Below, in pieces: positions 1 through 6,297 of a DNA stretch of 10,128 nt. The position numbers were made by a program, and so were the translations under genes. The stretch covers positions 1 through 10,128 of the forward strand of contig JAHEDB010000049.1 in the NCBI GenBank assembly GCA_024641465.1, written 5' to 3'. Below the pieces are notes generated by a model that saw only the letters and a program-made list of their open reading frames with translations, did not search any database and had not been told where the DNA came from. Source of the DNA: Chromatiales bacterium. Its GTDB lineage: Bacteria; Pseudomonadota; Gammaproteobacteria; UBA6429; Thiohalophilaceae. How positions within the stretch are numbered: position 1 is the stretch's first letter; the number at the start of each line of letters is the position of its first letter.

Positions 1-1
1 A

Positions 2-658
2 CTGGTCGATTTTCTCGATGACCTGTTGACGGAACCGACCGAGGACGATGTTCAGGTCGACGATAACATCCCGCCGGCGTCGGAAAATACCCGGCTAACT
101 ATCGGTCTGCCCGGTGATATAACCGAGGACGGCAGGGCTGGCCTGGTGGCAGACGAACCTGGGCTGGTCGGCTCGTCTGGGCGTATACCGATTATACCGG
201 CATGGGCCGGCAAGGCCTTTCAGGCCATGGTATTTAAAGTCAGGGATTTGTCACTCGCCATTCCCCTGGCGGAACTGGCCGGGGTTGTGGCCTGGCAGCC
301 GGAATTGATCGACTCCCAGGGGGCGAACGGGCTCTGTCTGGGCCGCTATCGCCACGAAGGTGAGCCGGTCAAGGTCATCGATACGGCCCGTTTTATCTTC
401 CCGGATGAGCGTCTACCGGTCCTGGCAGGGCCGGGCGAGAGCCCCCGCCTGTCTCATATCATATTGATAGATAATGGAAATATTGGCCTGGCCTGCGATG
501 CGGTGTTTGAGGTTATCAGCATCCAGTCGAGGCTGGTGAATTGGCGTAGCAATAAAACCCGCCGTCAGTGGCTGGCCGGGACCATGCTGGACCAGCTGGT
601 CGCCGTGCTGGATGCACGCAGCACGGCAGATATTCTCTCCGCCTATACACTTACTTAA
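2..658 (+). CDS. CheW-domain protein, 5' end missing
   Basis: The frame is open from the window edge, so the gene begins upstream; 218 residues and the TAA stop are visible. A TTG at 26 could serve as a start, but the upstream codons read LVDFLDDLL in frame, which looks like protein, so I treat the gene as truncated by the window. About 70 residues of acidic, proline- and glycine-containing linker come first. A single CheW-like fold follows (about 218-640), seen in the segments FQAMVFKVRDLSLAIPL, VKVIDTARFIF, HIILIDNGNIGLACDAVFEVI and a closing VAVLDARS. CheW-type domains couple chemoreceptors to the CheA kinase. Family knowledge: a long-N-terminus CheW-like gene sits directly before cheW in Pseudomonas-type chemotaxis clusters, which fits here. 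Whether it acts as a classical coupling protein is inference. Confidence 0.85.
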   Translation: MVDFLDDLLTEPTEDDVQVDDNIPPASENTRLTIGLPGDITEDGRAGLVADEPGLVGSSGRIPIIPAWAGKAFQAMVFKVRDLSLAIPLAELAGVVAWQPELIDSQGANGLCLGRYRHEGEPVKVIDTARFIFPDERLPVLAGPGESPRLSHIILIDNGNIGLACDAVFEVISIQSRLVNWRSNKTRRQWLAGTMLDQLVAVLDARSTADILSAYTLT

Positions 659-698
659 CTTCTGGCCGATATATGGTATGGAAAATGCAAACTTTAGT

Positions 699-720
699 CA
701 GTCGACTGGACTGGCGCCAG
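699..720. repeat. Two abutting perfect 10-bp palindromes before cheW
   Basis: CAGTCGACTG (699-708) and CTGGCGCCAG (711-720) are each perfect palindromes, separated by GA. They also contain a short direct repeat, GACTGGACTGG. They lie in the 111-bp gap between the CheW-like gene and cheW, about 50 bp before the cheW start. I see no convincing sigma-70 or sigma-28 promoter in this gap. They could be an operator or chance; the sequence cannot decide. Confidence 0.5.
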
Positions 721-769
721 ATTATTGGCGTGCTGTGCCTGAGCGATGTAATCCCGACAGGAGCTGGGT

Positions 770-1267
770 ATGAGTAAGATCAAGAGTAAGAACGATCAGA
801 GCGACCGTGCGGATGACCCAATTACACAGTGGGTGACCTTCTATCTGGAAAATGAAAAATACTGCATCCAGGTGATGCAGGTGCAGGAGGTCTTGCGCAT
901 CACCGACATCGCCCCGGTACCGGGCGCCTCGGATTATGTCATGGGCATTATCAACCTGCGTGGTAACGTGGTTACCGTGATCGATTCGCGTAAGCGCTTT
1001 AACTTACCGGAAAAGGCCTCGGATGATTCGACCCGCATTGTGATCATCGAGACCAACAACGAACAGGTGGTCGGCATTCTGGTGGATAGCGTGGCCGAGG
1101 TGGCTGAGTTGCGCGCCTCCGAGATCGAAAGCGCCCCCAACCTGGGTAATGAAGACAGCTCGCGATTTATTCAGGGCGTCTGCAACAAGGACAATGAATT
1201 ACTGATCCTGGTGGATGTGGAAAAACTACTTACGGATGAAGAATGGGAGGAGGTTAACGGTATGTAG
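770..1267 (+). CDS. cheW: Chemotaxis coupling protein CheW
   Basis: A complete 165-residue protein, the usual CheW size. It bridges membrane chemoreceptors and the histidine kinase CheA at the cytoplasmic face of the membrane. After a charged 17-residue tail, the CheW fold runs from about residue 18 to 155. It contains the family-typical stretches WVTFYLENEKYCIQVMQVQEV, PVPGASDYVMGIINLRGNVV with the conserved NLRG turn, VIDSRKRFNLP, and VGILVDSVAEV. The ATG at 770 is chosen because AGGAG (759-763) lies 6 bases upstream. The last codons are ATG then TAG, so the protein ends in methionine. It follows the CheW-like gene on the same strand and is probably co-transcribed with it. Confidence 0.96.
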   Translation: MSKIKSKNDQSDRADDPITQWVTFYLENEKYCIQVMQVQEVLRITDIAPVPGASDYVMGIINLRGNVVTVIDSRKRFNLPEKASDDSTRIVIIETNNEQVVGILVDSVAEVAELRASEIESAPNLGNEDSSRFIQGVCNKDNELLILVDVEKLLTDEEWEEVNGM

Positions 1268-1288
1268 TTGTTGTTAACTGTTTATGCC

Positions 1289-1465
1289 ATGGCAGGAATA
1301 AATGATATCAATCCACTGGGACCCGTGTGGCCGACACCGGCGACACAACCCTCGCCTGCGATTAAGGATCGCAAACAGGCACCCAAACGTCAGCCACCAC
1401 CGCAACGACAGGATGACGCCGACAAGGACGATGATGACCCCAACCATATTGATGAGTATGCATGA
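1289..1465 (+). CDS. Small proline-rich, acidic-tailed protein (58 aa), unknown function
   Basis: The reading frame opens right after the cheW stop with TTG at 1268, but the ATG at 1289 is the more likely start and gives 58 residues. No strong ribosome-binding site precedes it, so it may depend on translation from cheW. The protein has a short N-terminal block, MAGINDINPLGPVWPTP, then a basic proline/glutamine-rich middle (KRQPPPQRQ), a run of aspartates (about residues 41-49), and the ending HIDEYA. It has no signal peptide, membrane segment or cysteine, and looks intrinsically disordered. Its stop overlaps the next start (ATGA, 1462-1465), so it is probably a genuine operon member coupled to the DUF2802 gene. 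I do not recognise a named family. A structural or partner-binding role in chemotaxis or flagellar assembly is only a guess from context. Confidence 0.7.
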   Translation: MAGINDINPLGPVWPTPATQPSPAIKDRKQAPKRQPPPQRQDDADKDDDDPNHIDEYA

Positions 1466-1905
1466 TGTCTAAGCTGTCCGAATTCAATCTGCTGGATATT
1501 AACGCCTGGCTGTCGCACCAGGCGTTTGGTCTGAGTGCACCCTTGTTGATGCTGGTCGTCAGTGTGCTGGTCTTTCTCGCTGCCGCCTTGCTGTTATTGC
1601 GCGGTCGGCGTGAGTTTGTCCGTCACCTGCACGAAATCCGTGACCTGCAACACAGCATCCGCGCCATTACCGCCGCGGCCATCGGCGTCGGCGAACGTGT
1701 GCTCGAACTGGAACGTCGGCAGCGCCGTCTGACGGAGCGCCAGGAACAACTCGATATCTATGACCCGGCCAATCAATCCTATGAACAGGCCATTCTGATG
1801 GTGAAAAACGGCGCGGACGCTCAGGAGCTGGTAGATATGTGTGGCATCAGCGAATCCGAGGCCGAACTGGTCGCCCTCATGCACCGCCTCGATCAGACCG
1901 CCTGA
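1462..1905 (+). CDS. DUF2802 family membrane-anchored protein
   Basis: 147 residues. The start at 1462 overlaps the upstream stop by four bases (ATGA); a second ATG at 1465 would shorten it by one residue. A hydrophobic segment at about residues 25-47 (APLLMLVVSVLVFLAAALLLL) is a single membrane helix, followed by positive residues (RGRRE) that favour a cytoplasmic C terminus. Residues 50-100 are rich in E, R, Q and L with heptad character and probably form a coiled coil. Residues 107-142 (YEQAILMVKNGADAQELVDMCGIS, then a second helix) resemble the helix-turn-helix-like tail that marks the DUF2802 family as I recall it. The family is repeatedly found after cheW in polar-flagellate gammaproteobacteria, but its biochemical role is unknown to me. 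It is the last plus-strand gene before the convergent block. Confidence 0.85.
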   Translation: MMSKLSEFNLLDINAWLSHQAFGLSAPLLMLVVSVLVFLAAALLLLRGRREFVRHLHEIRDLQHSIRAITAAAIGVGERVLELERRQRRLTERQEQLDIYDPANQSYEQAILMVKNGADAQELVDMCGISESEAELVALMHRLDQTA

Positions 1906-1931
1906 TTCGTTCTTTAACTTATTTCCTCAAA

Positions 1932-2041
1932 CTAACGCAAAGGCCGCAAAGGCGCAAAGAAAAATATATAAATAAATCTTTGCGTCCTCTGCGTCCTCTG
2001 CGTCCTCTGCGTCCTCTGCGTCCTCCGTGTCTCTGCGTTAG
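1932..2041. repeat. Intergenic repeat element with inverted ends and 9-bp tandem core
   Basis: The element begins CTAACGCA (1932-1939) and ends with its exact reverse complement TGCGTTAG (2034-2041). Inner arms GCAAAGA (1954-1960) and TCTTTGC (1977-1983) also pair, across an A/T-rich centre. The left half repeats the theme GCAAAGG; the right half is built of GCGTCCTCT units. It fills most of the gap between the convergent DUF2802 and FlhB-like genes and has no coding potential of its own; an open frame across it only reads the repeat. Elements of this general appearance occur between genes in unrelated bacteria, from memory only. It may fold as a hairpin and end transcription from both sides, or be a small mobile or expandable repeat. 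Confidence 0.75.
1982..2026 (+). repeat. Tandem repeat, five 9-bp units GCGTCCTCT
   Basis: Four perfect copies of GCGTCCTCT (1982-2017) are followed by a fifth with the last T changed to C (2018-2026), then a degenerate GTGTCTCT leading into the end of the element. The array forms the right arm of the larger inverted-ended element. Perfect short units suggest recent slippage, so the copy number may differ between strains. Confidence 0.93.
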
Positions 2042-2075
2042 GTTTTAATAGATAAGATGGATCCTCTTGGAGCAG

Positions 2076-2381
2076 TTATTTAGTTCCAGTATCCGTATCC
2101 CAGTTCTTGGGAAACTTGCCGCGTAACAGATAGGCGAAGGCAATGACTTCCGCTACAGCAAGATACAGGGCCTCGGGGATCTGGCTGCCCAGTTCCAGTT
2201 CCACCAGCACCTTGACCAGTTCGGGATTTTCCTGCAAGGGGATGTTGTTGGCCCTGGCGATGGCCATGATGTGTTCGGCGATATCGCCCTGTCCCTTGGC
2301 GGTGACGCGCGGTGCGGATTCCTCGTCGTAATTCAGCGCCACGGCGATGGTGGGGCGGGCGATGGGGTGATCGCTATTCAT
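2076..2381 (-). CDS. FlhB C-terminal-domain homologue (FlhX/YlqH type)
   Basis: A 101-residue protein homologous to the cytoplasmic substrate-specificity domain of the flagellar export protein FlhB, without the membrane part. Characteristic segments are AVALNYDEESAPRVTAKG (residues 14-30), IARANNIPLQENPELVKVL and QIPEALYLAVAEVIAFAYLL. In true FlhB this domain starts at the self-cleaving motif NPTH. Here the same place reads RPTI (residues 9-12), so the cleavage Asn and following His are gone; the protein already begins near that point. Its ATG overlaps the fliK stop by four bases, so the two are translationally coupled. Stand-alone copies of this domain are known in other flagellated bacteria, including next to a FliK-like gene in Bacillus. 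A role in switching export between hook and filament substrates is inferred from homology and pairing. Confidence 0.88.
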   Translation of the reverse strand: MNSDHPIARPTIAVALNYDEESAPRVTAKGQGDIAEHIMAIARANNIPLQENPELVKVLVELELGSQIPEALYLAVAEVIAFAYLLRGKFPKNWDTDTGTK

Positions 2382-3961
2382 ACCTTTTCATCCACCAGGC
2401 GGGGTTCGTTGGAGGGCGGCGGCGAATCCGGTTTACCGCAGCGGCAGTCGAGGCGCGCCACATCCAGGCCCACTTGTTTGAGTCGATTCTCCAGTTTATC
2501 GAGGTGTTGATTGAAATAGGTACTCGTCTCGTGTTGCTCGGCCCAAAATACCGTACTGATCCGATCCTCACCATACAGGGTGATCCTGGCGCGAATGGCG
2601 CCGAGTTTTTCCAGGTCAAAGGCCAGGTTGACCGACCAGGGGGCCTGCGGGTCTCCCGGGGCGTGATCTTCAGTGTCACGCTGGATGCGCATATCAAACA
2701 GATCGACACCCTGTTCGGTGCGCACCGGTAATTCCATGACCCACACCGGTCGGTGCTGTTGCTCGGTCGCGGCGGTCTGTAACTGTTGTACATGAATGCG
2801 CGCTAAAGCCCCGTCTACCTGCCCGAGTAATTCATCGAGGGCGCTTTTCTGATCGAGTATCCCGGCAAGGCTTGCCTGTACTGAGGCCTGTGGCTGAGGG
2901 GCCTGACTGCGGATCATATTCTGACCTGGCGTATTGGCAGACGGGTATGGGGTATTCGTTTGCGGTTTGGCCGCCAAAGGCGGATTGGTTTCGCTCGCGA
3001 TAGGTGAGGGTTTAGTATCGAGCAGGGCTGGCGGAATAGCCGGTGCTAACGGTTTGTTTGGCTGTAGTCGTACACCAGGATCATCACCGGTGGTTGCGGT
3101 ATTTTTTTGCAGGGCCTGTTGTTCAGACACGGCGCGTATCACCGCCGCCAGCCGCAGCAGATTGGCGCGCACATCATTGACGGGCTGGCGTTGCATGGCC
3201 TGCGTCATGGCCTGGATCGTCTGGTTGGCGAGGTCCATACGTAATTGTTGATTTGCTTCATTGCCGGCCCTGGTCTGTTGGCCGGCTCGGGTATCGGTTA
3301 TTGCTAATGCCGGTTGTGGCGCCGCACCGGCCTTGCCGGGGGTGGTTTGTTTGGCGAGCAGGGATTCGAGATAGGGACCGGATTGCTGCATGGCCTGCCT
3401 GAGCATCTGTGGATCTTTTATCTGTACGGCGTGGGGCAGTTGCGCAAGCACCTGCCGGGCTGTGTCGATCACAACCTCGGGTAAATCGACCGGGGCCTTG
3501 CCGGCGGTGTTCGACAGCAGGGTCAGGTTGGCCAGCAGGGGAGTGATGGCCTTTTGTAGCTGTAGACCAACACGCAGATTGCGTGATACCGCATCCTGCG
3601 GCGAGTTGGGTGTGGCGATCACCTTCAGTTCCGGTTTTGTCGCGTGATCATCCAGCTGCAATGTCAGGCGCGTACCGAGGGGCGGGGGAGATTTCATTTC
3701 TGTCTGTAACACCGGTGCGTCGGTCGGGGCGCCGGGTATCTGCAGGGTTACGGTGGAACCCGCCACGCGGGTCACGATGACATCGAATACCTTGCCCAAT
3801 TGCAGGTCCTGGAGCATGACCTCGATGGCCTTGAGCATCTGGGCGGATAGTGGGGTGTTGGTATGGGGCGCCTGATCGCTGGACGCCACCGATGGCCTGA
3901 CCACATTAGAGTCGAGCTGGGTCTTACCCTGCGGGGTGCTGGTCAGGCTTTTAATATCCAT
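2378..3961 (-). CDS. fliK: Flagellar hook-length control protein, FliK type
   Basis: 527 residues. FliK measures the growing hook and, through its C-terminal domain touching FlhB, switches the export apparatus to filament subunits. The N-terminal 140 residues form a moderately structured region with an OB-like strand pattern (GKVFDVIVTRVAGSTVTLQIPG, then LGTRLTLQLDD). The middle, about 215-400, is rich in Q, A, P and T and probably extended, typical of the ruler part. The compact C-terminal domain (about 403-505) reads RPVWVMELPVR, WSVNLAFDLEKLGAIRARITL, then a helix STYFNQHLDKLENRLKQVGLDVARLDC, matching the Flg_hook domain pattern. A short acidic/proline tail follows. The ATG at 3961 is the natural start, but the region before it (ACTTTACTT) gives only a weak ribosome-binding site. 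It could instead be a divergent FliK-like paralogue, since the other flagellar genes are not nearby. Confidence 0.85.
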   Translation of the reverse strand: MDIKSLTSTPQGKTQLDSNVVRPSVASSDQAPHTNTPLSAQMLKAIEVMLQDLQLGKVFDVIVTRVAGSTVTLQIPGAPTDAPVLQTEMKSPPPLGTRLTLQLDDHATKPELKVIATPNSPQDAVSRNLRVGLQLQKAITPLLANLTLLSNTAGKAPVDLPEVVIDTARQVLAQLPHAVQIKDPQMLRQAMQQSGPYLESLLAKQTTPGKAGAAPQPALAITDTRAGQQTRAGNEANQQLRMDLANQTIQAMTQAMQRQPVNDVRANLLRLAAVIRAVSEQQALQKNTATTGDDPGVRLQPNKPLAPAIPPALLDTKPSPIASETNPPLAAKPQTNTPYPSANTPGQNMIRSQAPQPQASVQASLAGILDQKSALDELLGQVDGALARIHVQQLQTAATEQQHRPVWVMELPVRTEQGVDLFDMRIQRDTEDHAPGDPQAPWSVNLAFDLEKLGAIRARITLYGEDRISTVFWAEQHETSTYFNQHLDKLENRLKQVGLDVARLDCRCGKPDSPPPSNEPRLVDEKV

Positions 3962-3986
3962 AAGTAAAGTCTGTGTGTTGGCTAAC

Positions 3987-4018
3987 TATATATAGGTATA
4001 CGACTGTTAGCGGAACAA
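3987..4018 (-). promoter_or_regulatory. Candidate sigma-70-type promoter for the fliK-flhB-like pair
   Basis: Read on the minus strand: TTGTTC (4018-4013), 18 bp, then TATATA (3994-3989) within an eight-base TA run. The -10 is plausible and the -35 is weak. It lies 28 bp before the fliK start. Inverted arms GCTAAC (3981-3986) and GTTAGC (4006-4011) bracket the -10. I see no sigma-54 (GG-N10-GC) or sigma-28 pattern here. Confidence 0.35.
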
Positions 4019-4057
4019 GTGGCTATTTATCAAGGGTGGCCTGGGTCAGGGCGGATG

Positions 4058-4612
4058 CTATTCAATGTCCTCGACGGTATAGCGTTGGATAGTCAGGGAG
4101 GGCGACCAGTACGTGGGGCTGAAACCGGCCTTGAGCTTGAGGTGCCGCAAAAAGTCAGCAGGCTCGGGCAGGCTCTCCCATACCGATGGCAGGAAGGTGC
4201 CACGACGGCCCAGGTCTGCCAGGATCAGGCCGTCGATGCCGGGCCGCAACTGGGCGAGCAGGTCGGCTTCAGACTGAAATTGCATGGGACTGGGCGGGGT
4301 AAGGATGGAGATATGGTAATGCAACCGCTCGTATTCCTGCGTTTGCAGGGGATGAAAGCGCGGGTCGCGAAAGGCGGCGGCAAAGGCGTTTTCCACCACA
4401 TCCTCGACCAGGGGGCGATAGGCCTCGAGACTACCAATGCAACCGCGTAATTGTTGCTTGATCATCAGTGTGACGAAGCTGGCGCGCGGTTGCTGTAAGG
4501 GGGACGGATACTCGCTCGGGTCAACCGGTATGGGGCTGCCGTGTTGCAGGCCATATTTGATCGAGGCGGCGGCGAGCTTGAGTAACTGGTGCTTTAGCGA
4601 TGTTTCCAGCAT
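4058..4612 (-). CDS. amrA: AMMECR1-domain protein (AmmeMemoRadiSam system protein A)
   Basis: 184 residues, the normal length of this family. The hallmark LRGCIG motif is present (residues 55-60, in QQLRGCIGSLEAYRPL). Further family segments are ASFVTLMI, FAAAFRDPRFHPL (about 77-89), HYHISILTPP (about 98-107), GIDGLILADLGRRGTFLPSVW (125-145), and the closing KLKAGFSPTYW. The protein lacks a signal peptide and is presumably cytoplasmic. The ATG at 4612 lies 12 bases after the stop of the MEMO1-like gene, with an AGG shortly before it, so the two form an operon. In many bacteria and archaea AMMECR1 and MEMO1 homologues are encoded with a radical-SAM protein; no such gene is in this window. The reaction is not established. 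The strict conservation of the LRGCIG cysteine suggests a catalytic or redox role, which is inference. Confidence 0.93.
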   Translation of the reverse strand: MLETSLKHQLLKLAAASIKYGLQHGSPIPVDPSEYPSPLQQPRASFVTLMIKQQLRGCIGSLEAYRPLVEDVVENAFAAAFRDPRFHPLQTQEYERLHYHISILTPPSPMQFQSEADLLAQLRPGIDGLILADLGRRGTFLPSVWESLPEPADFLRHLKLKAGFSPTYWSPSLTIQRYTVEDIE

Positions 4613-4624
4613 GGCCTGATTCGT

Positions 4625-5416
4625 TCAATGAAACAGATAGGCGCCATAACCCACGACCTGATCATGGCTGCCGGCGGTGTCGCCGGAGTTGCGCACATCG
4701 ATTGGTGTGGCCTGCATGCCGATCCGCCTGGCAAAGTGTAACAGGCCGTTGACCGGGTCACGACCGCAGGCGTTTTCATAGTTGATGTGCTGGTAGTCAA
4801 GTTGCTCGATTGCCTGGGAGGTTTTTCGATCCATCTGTTGGGCAACGCTATATTCGTGGTAGTGGCTCAAGTCTGAACTAATGACGATCAAGGTTTCCGG
4901 GCCTCCCCATAGTTCAGCCAGCACCTGATCGGCCTCCGCCGGTGTGCATTGACCGACGACCAGCGGCACCAGGATGAATTCATCCAGCACCTGTTGCAGG
5001 AAGGGCAGGTGGACTTCCAGGCTGTGTTCCTGGCGATGGGCGTTGTCATTGATACTGACCTGGGGCAGTTGGCTGATCCGATCAATGGACTGCCGATCGA
5101 CGGGGATCTGGCCGAGGGGGGTCGCAAAATAACTTGCGCTGCTGGCGGCGAGGCCATGCAGCGGGACCCGATGGGAAGGGCCGAGCAAGACGACCCGACT
5201 GATGGTGAAGCGGGCCGGGATGAGCTGGATATAGGCACTGGCGGCGATCGGGCCGGAATAGATATAGCCGGCGTGGGGCGCGATCAGGGCCTTGGGGACA
5301 GGGCCGGGTTGTGGTGTGGCCTCGGTCAGGTAATGTTGGACCGTCGCGGCCAGTTCGTCGGGGTTGGCGGGATAAAACATTCCGGCCACGGCCGGTTCTC
5401 GAATGAGCTTATCCAT
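4625..5416 (-). CDS. amrB: MEMO1-family protein (AmmeMemoRadiSam system protein B)
   Basis: 263 residues, full length for the family, whose fold is related to class III extradiol dioxygenases. The conserved active-site-like pattern is intact: APHAGYIYSG with His48, LLGPSH with His82, EHSLEVHLPF (130-139) with His131 and His136, SSDLSHY (180-186) with His185, and NACGRDP with Cys217. In human MEMO1 two histidines and a cysteine in the corresponding motifs bind metal, so metal binding is likely here. The N terminus IREPAVAGMFYP is also typical and supports the ATG at 5416. There is no signal peptide. It is the first gene of the minus-strand set and is transcribed away from phoB. The substrate and physiological role are unknown. 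Confidence 0.94.
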   Translation of the reverse strand: MDKLIREPAVAGMFYPANPDELAATVQHYLTEATPQPGPVPKALIAPHAGYIYSGPIAASAYIQLIPARFTISRVVLLGPSHRVPLHGLAASSASYFATPLGQIPVDRQSIDRISQLPQVSINDNAHRQEHSLEVHLPFLQQVLDEFILVPLVVGQCTPAEADQVLAELWGGPETLIVISSDLSHYHEYSVAQQMDRKTSQAIEQLDYQHINYENACGRDPVNGLLHFARRIGMQATPIDVRNSGDTAGSHDQVVGYGAYLFH

Positions 5417-5463
5417 GTCTTAACCATAGGGTTTCAATATCGGGCCTGCAAGGCGGGCCGAAA

Positions 5464-5491
5464 AATATAATGTCACAGGTATTAGGTAAAG
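5464..5491 (-). promoter_or_regulatory. Weak candidate promoter for the MEMO1-like/AMMECR1 pair
   Basis: On the minus strand, CTTTAC (5491-5486) and TATATT (5469-5464, five of six matches to TATAAT) are separated by 16 bp. The -35 match is poor. The position, about 50 bp before the ATG, is reasonable. A small inverted repeat GCCT-GCA-AGGC (5444-5454) lies in the predicted leader. Confidence 0.3.
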
Positions 5492-5496
5492 TATCC

Positions 5497-5511
5497 AAGC
5501 TAAACTAGCTT
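5497..5511. repeat. Short perfect inverted repeat in the divergent region
   Basis: AAGCTA and TAGCTT pair perfectly around AAC. The repeat lies 26 bp upstream of the phoB Pho box and just upstream of the candidate minus-strand -35. It might bind a regulator serving both directions; there is no further support. Confidence 0.4.
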
Positions 5512-5537
5512 TAACTGACCGGCGACGGATATGGATG

Positions 5538-5571
5538 CTGTAACATTATTGTCATCTAAGTCTGATTTAAT
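5538..5571 (+). promoter_or_regulatory. PhoB-dependent promoter of phoBR (Pho box and -10)
   Basis: CTGTAAC-ATTA-TTGTCAT (5538-5555) matches the known Pho-box layout of two CTGTCAT units 11 bp apart, with 11 of 14 unit positions agreeing. After exactly 10 bp comes TTTAAT (5566-5571) as the -10. This geometry, with the Pho box replacing the -35, is the same as before pstS and pstC in this window. It implies that PhoB activates its own operon. Transcription would start near 5578, which leaves only about a dozen bases before the ATG at 5590. Confidence 0.82.
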
Positions 5572-5589
5572 ACCACTGTGATAAGCGAA

Positions 5590-6297
5590 ATGACAGAACG
5601 ATTACAGGGCGGCAGACAGGTGCTGATCGTAGACGATGAACGGGCGATCCGGGAGATGGTCTGCCTGGCCCTGTCCAGCGAGGGTTACCAGTGCCTGGAG
5701 GCGAGTGATGCCCACAAGGCCGAGGCCGTGCTGCGCGAGCAGGCGCCGGATATGATCCTGCTGGACTGGATGATGCCCGGTGTGAGTGGGGTAGATTTTG
5801 CCCGTAGCCTGCGGCGTAAGGACGAAACCCGCCATATACCGATTATTATGCTCACCGCCAAGGCCGAAGAAGAGGATATGATCCGCGGGCTCGACAGCGG
5901 CGCCGACGATTACCTGACCAAACCTTTTTCCACCCGGGAACTCATTGCCCGGATCAAGGCCTTATTGCGACGGACCGAAGGGCATGCGGAAAGTACCAGC
6001 CTGCAGGCGGGAAGTTTGCAACTCGATATGGCCGCCCACCGTGTCTCCTGTCAGGGGAATGTGGTAGATTTGGGACCCACTGAATTTAAATTATTGAAGT
6101 TTTTTATGGAAAATCCCGAACGGGTCTATAGTCGCGAACAGGTGTTGAATAACGTCTGGGGTGACAATGTCTATGTCGAAGAGCGGACCGTCGATGTCCA
6201 TATCCGGCGACTGCGCAAGGCCCTCGAGCCCTTCGGCCATGACCAGTGGGTGCAAACCGTGCGTGGCGCGGGGTATCGCTTTTCCGCGTTTCGCTGA
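5590..6297 (+). CDS. phoB: Phosphate regulon response regulator PhoB
   Basis: 235 residues from the ATG at 5590, an OmpR/PhoB-type regulator. The receiver domain (about 10-120) has the acidic pair in VLIVDDE (Asp15, Asp16), the phosphorylation site Asp59 in LLDWMMPG, Thr89 in IIMLTAK and Lys111 in DDYLTKPF. The winged-helix DNA-binding domain (about 137-233) ends in the recognition region ERTVDVHIRRLRKALEP and VRGAGYRF. When phosphorylated by PhoR it binds Pho boxes and recruits RNA polymerase. A GTG at 5578 could extend it by four residues. I prefer the ATG because the promoter predicts transcription to begin at about 5578 and because AAGCGA lies just before the ATG. The stop overlaps the phoR start (TGATG), so the two are translationally coupled. 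Confidence 0.96.
   Translation: MTERLQGGRQVLIVDDERAIREMVCLALSSEGYQCLEASDAHKAEAVLREQAPDMILLDWMMPGVSGVDFARSLRRKDETRHIPIIMLTAKAEEEDMIRGLDSGADDYLTKPFSTRELIARIKALLRRTEGHAESTSLQAGSLQLDMAAHRVSCQGNVVDLGPTEFKLLKFFMENPERVYSREQVLNNVWGDNVYVEERTVDVHIRRLRKALEPFGHDQWVQTVRGAGYRFSAFR

Noticed and set aside
568..777. Plus-strand open frame overlapping the CheW-like gene end and the cheW start
   Set aside because: Its first half is a shadow of the CheW-like gene, the rest crosses the palindromic gap, and no family pattern is visible.
1839..2048. Open frame with repeating Pro-Leu-Arg
   Set aside because: It is only the 9-bp tandem repeat read as codons, starts inside the DUF2802 gene, and has no ribosome-binding site.
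4949..5470. 173-codon plus-strand frame opposite the MEMO1-like gene
   Set aside because: It is the complementary shadow of a gene with all conserved motifs; the glycine/aspartate-rich translation has no domain pattern.
5578..5589. GTG at 5578 as the phoB start
   Set aside because: It coincides with the predicted transcription start and has no ribosome-binding site; the ATG at 5590 fits better, though a leaderless GTG start cannot be excluded.
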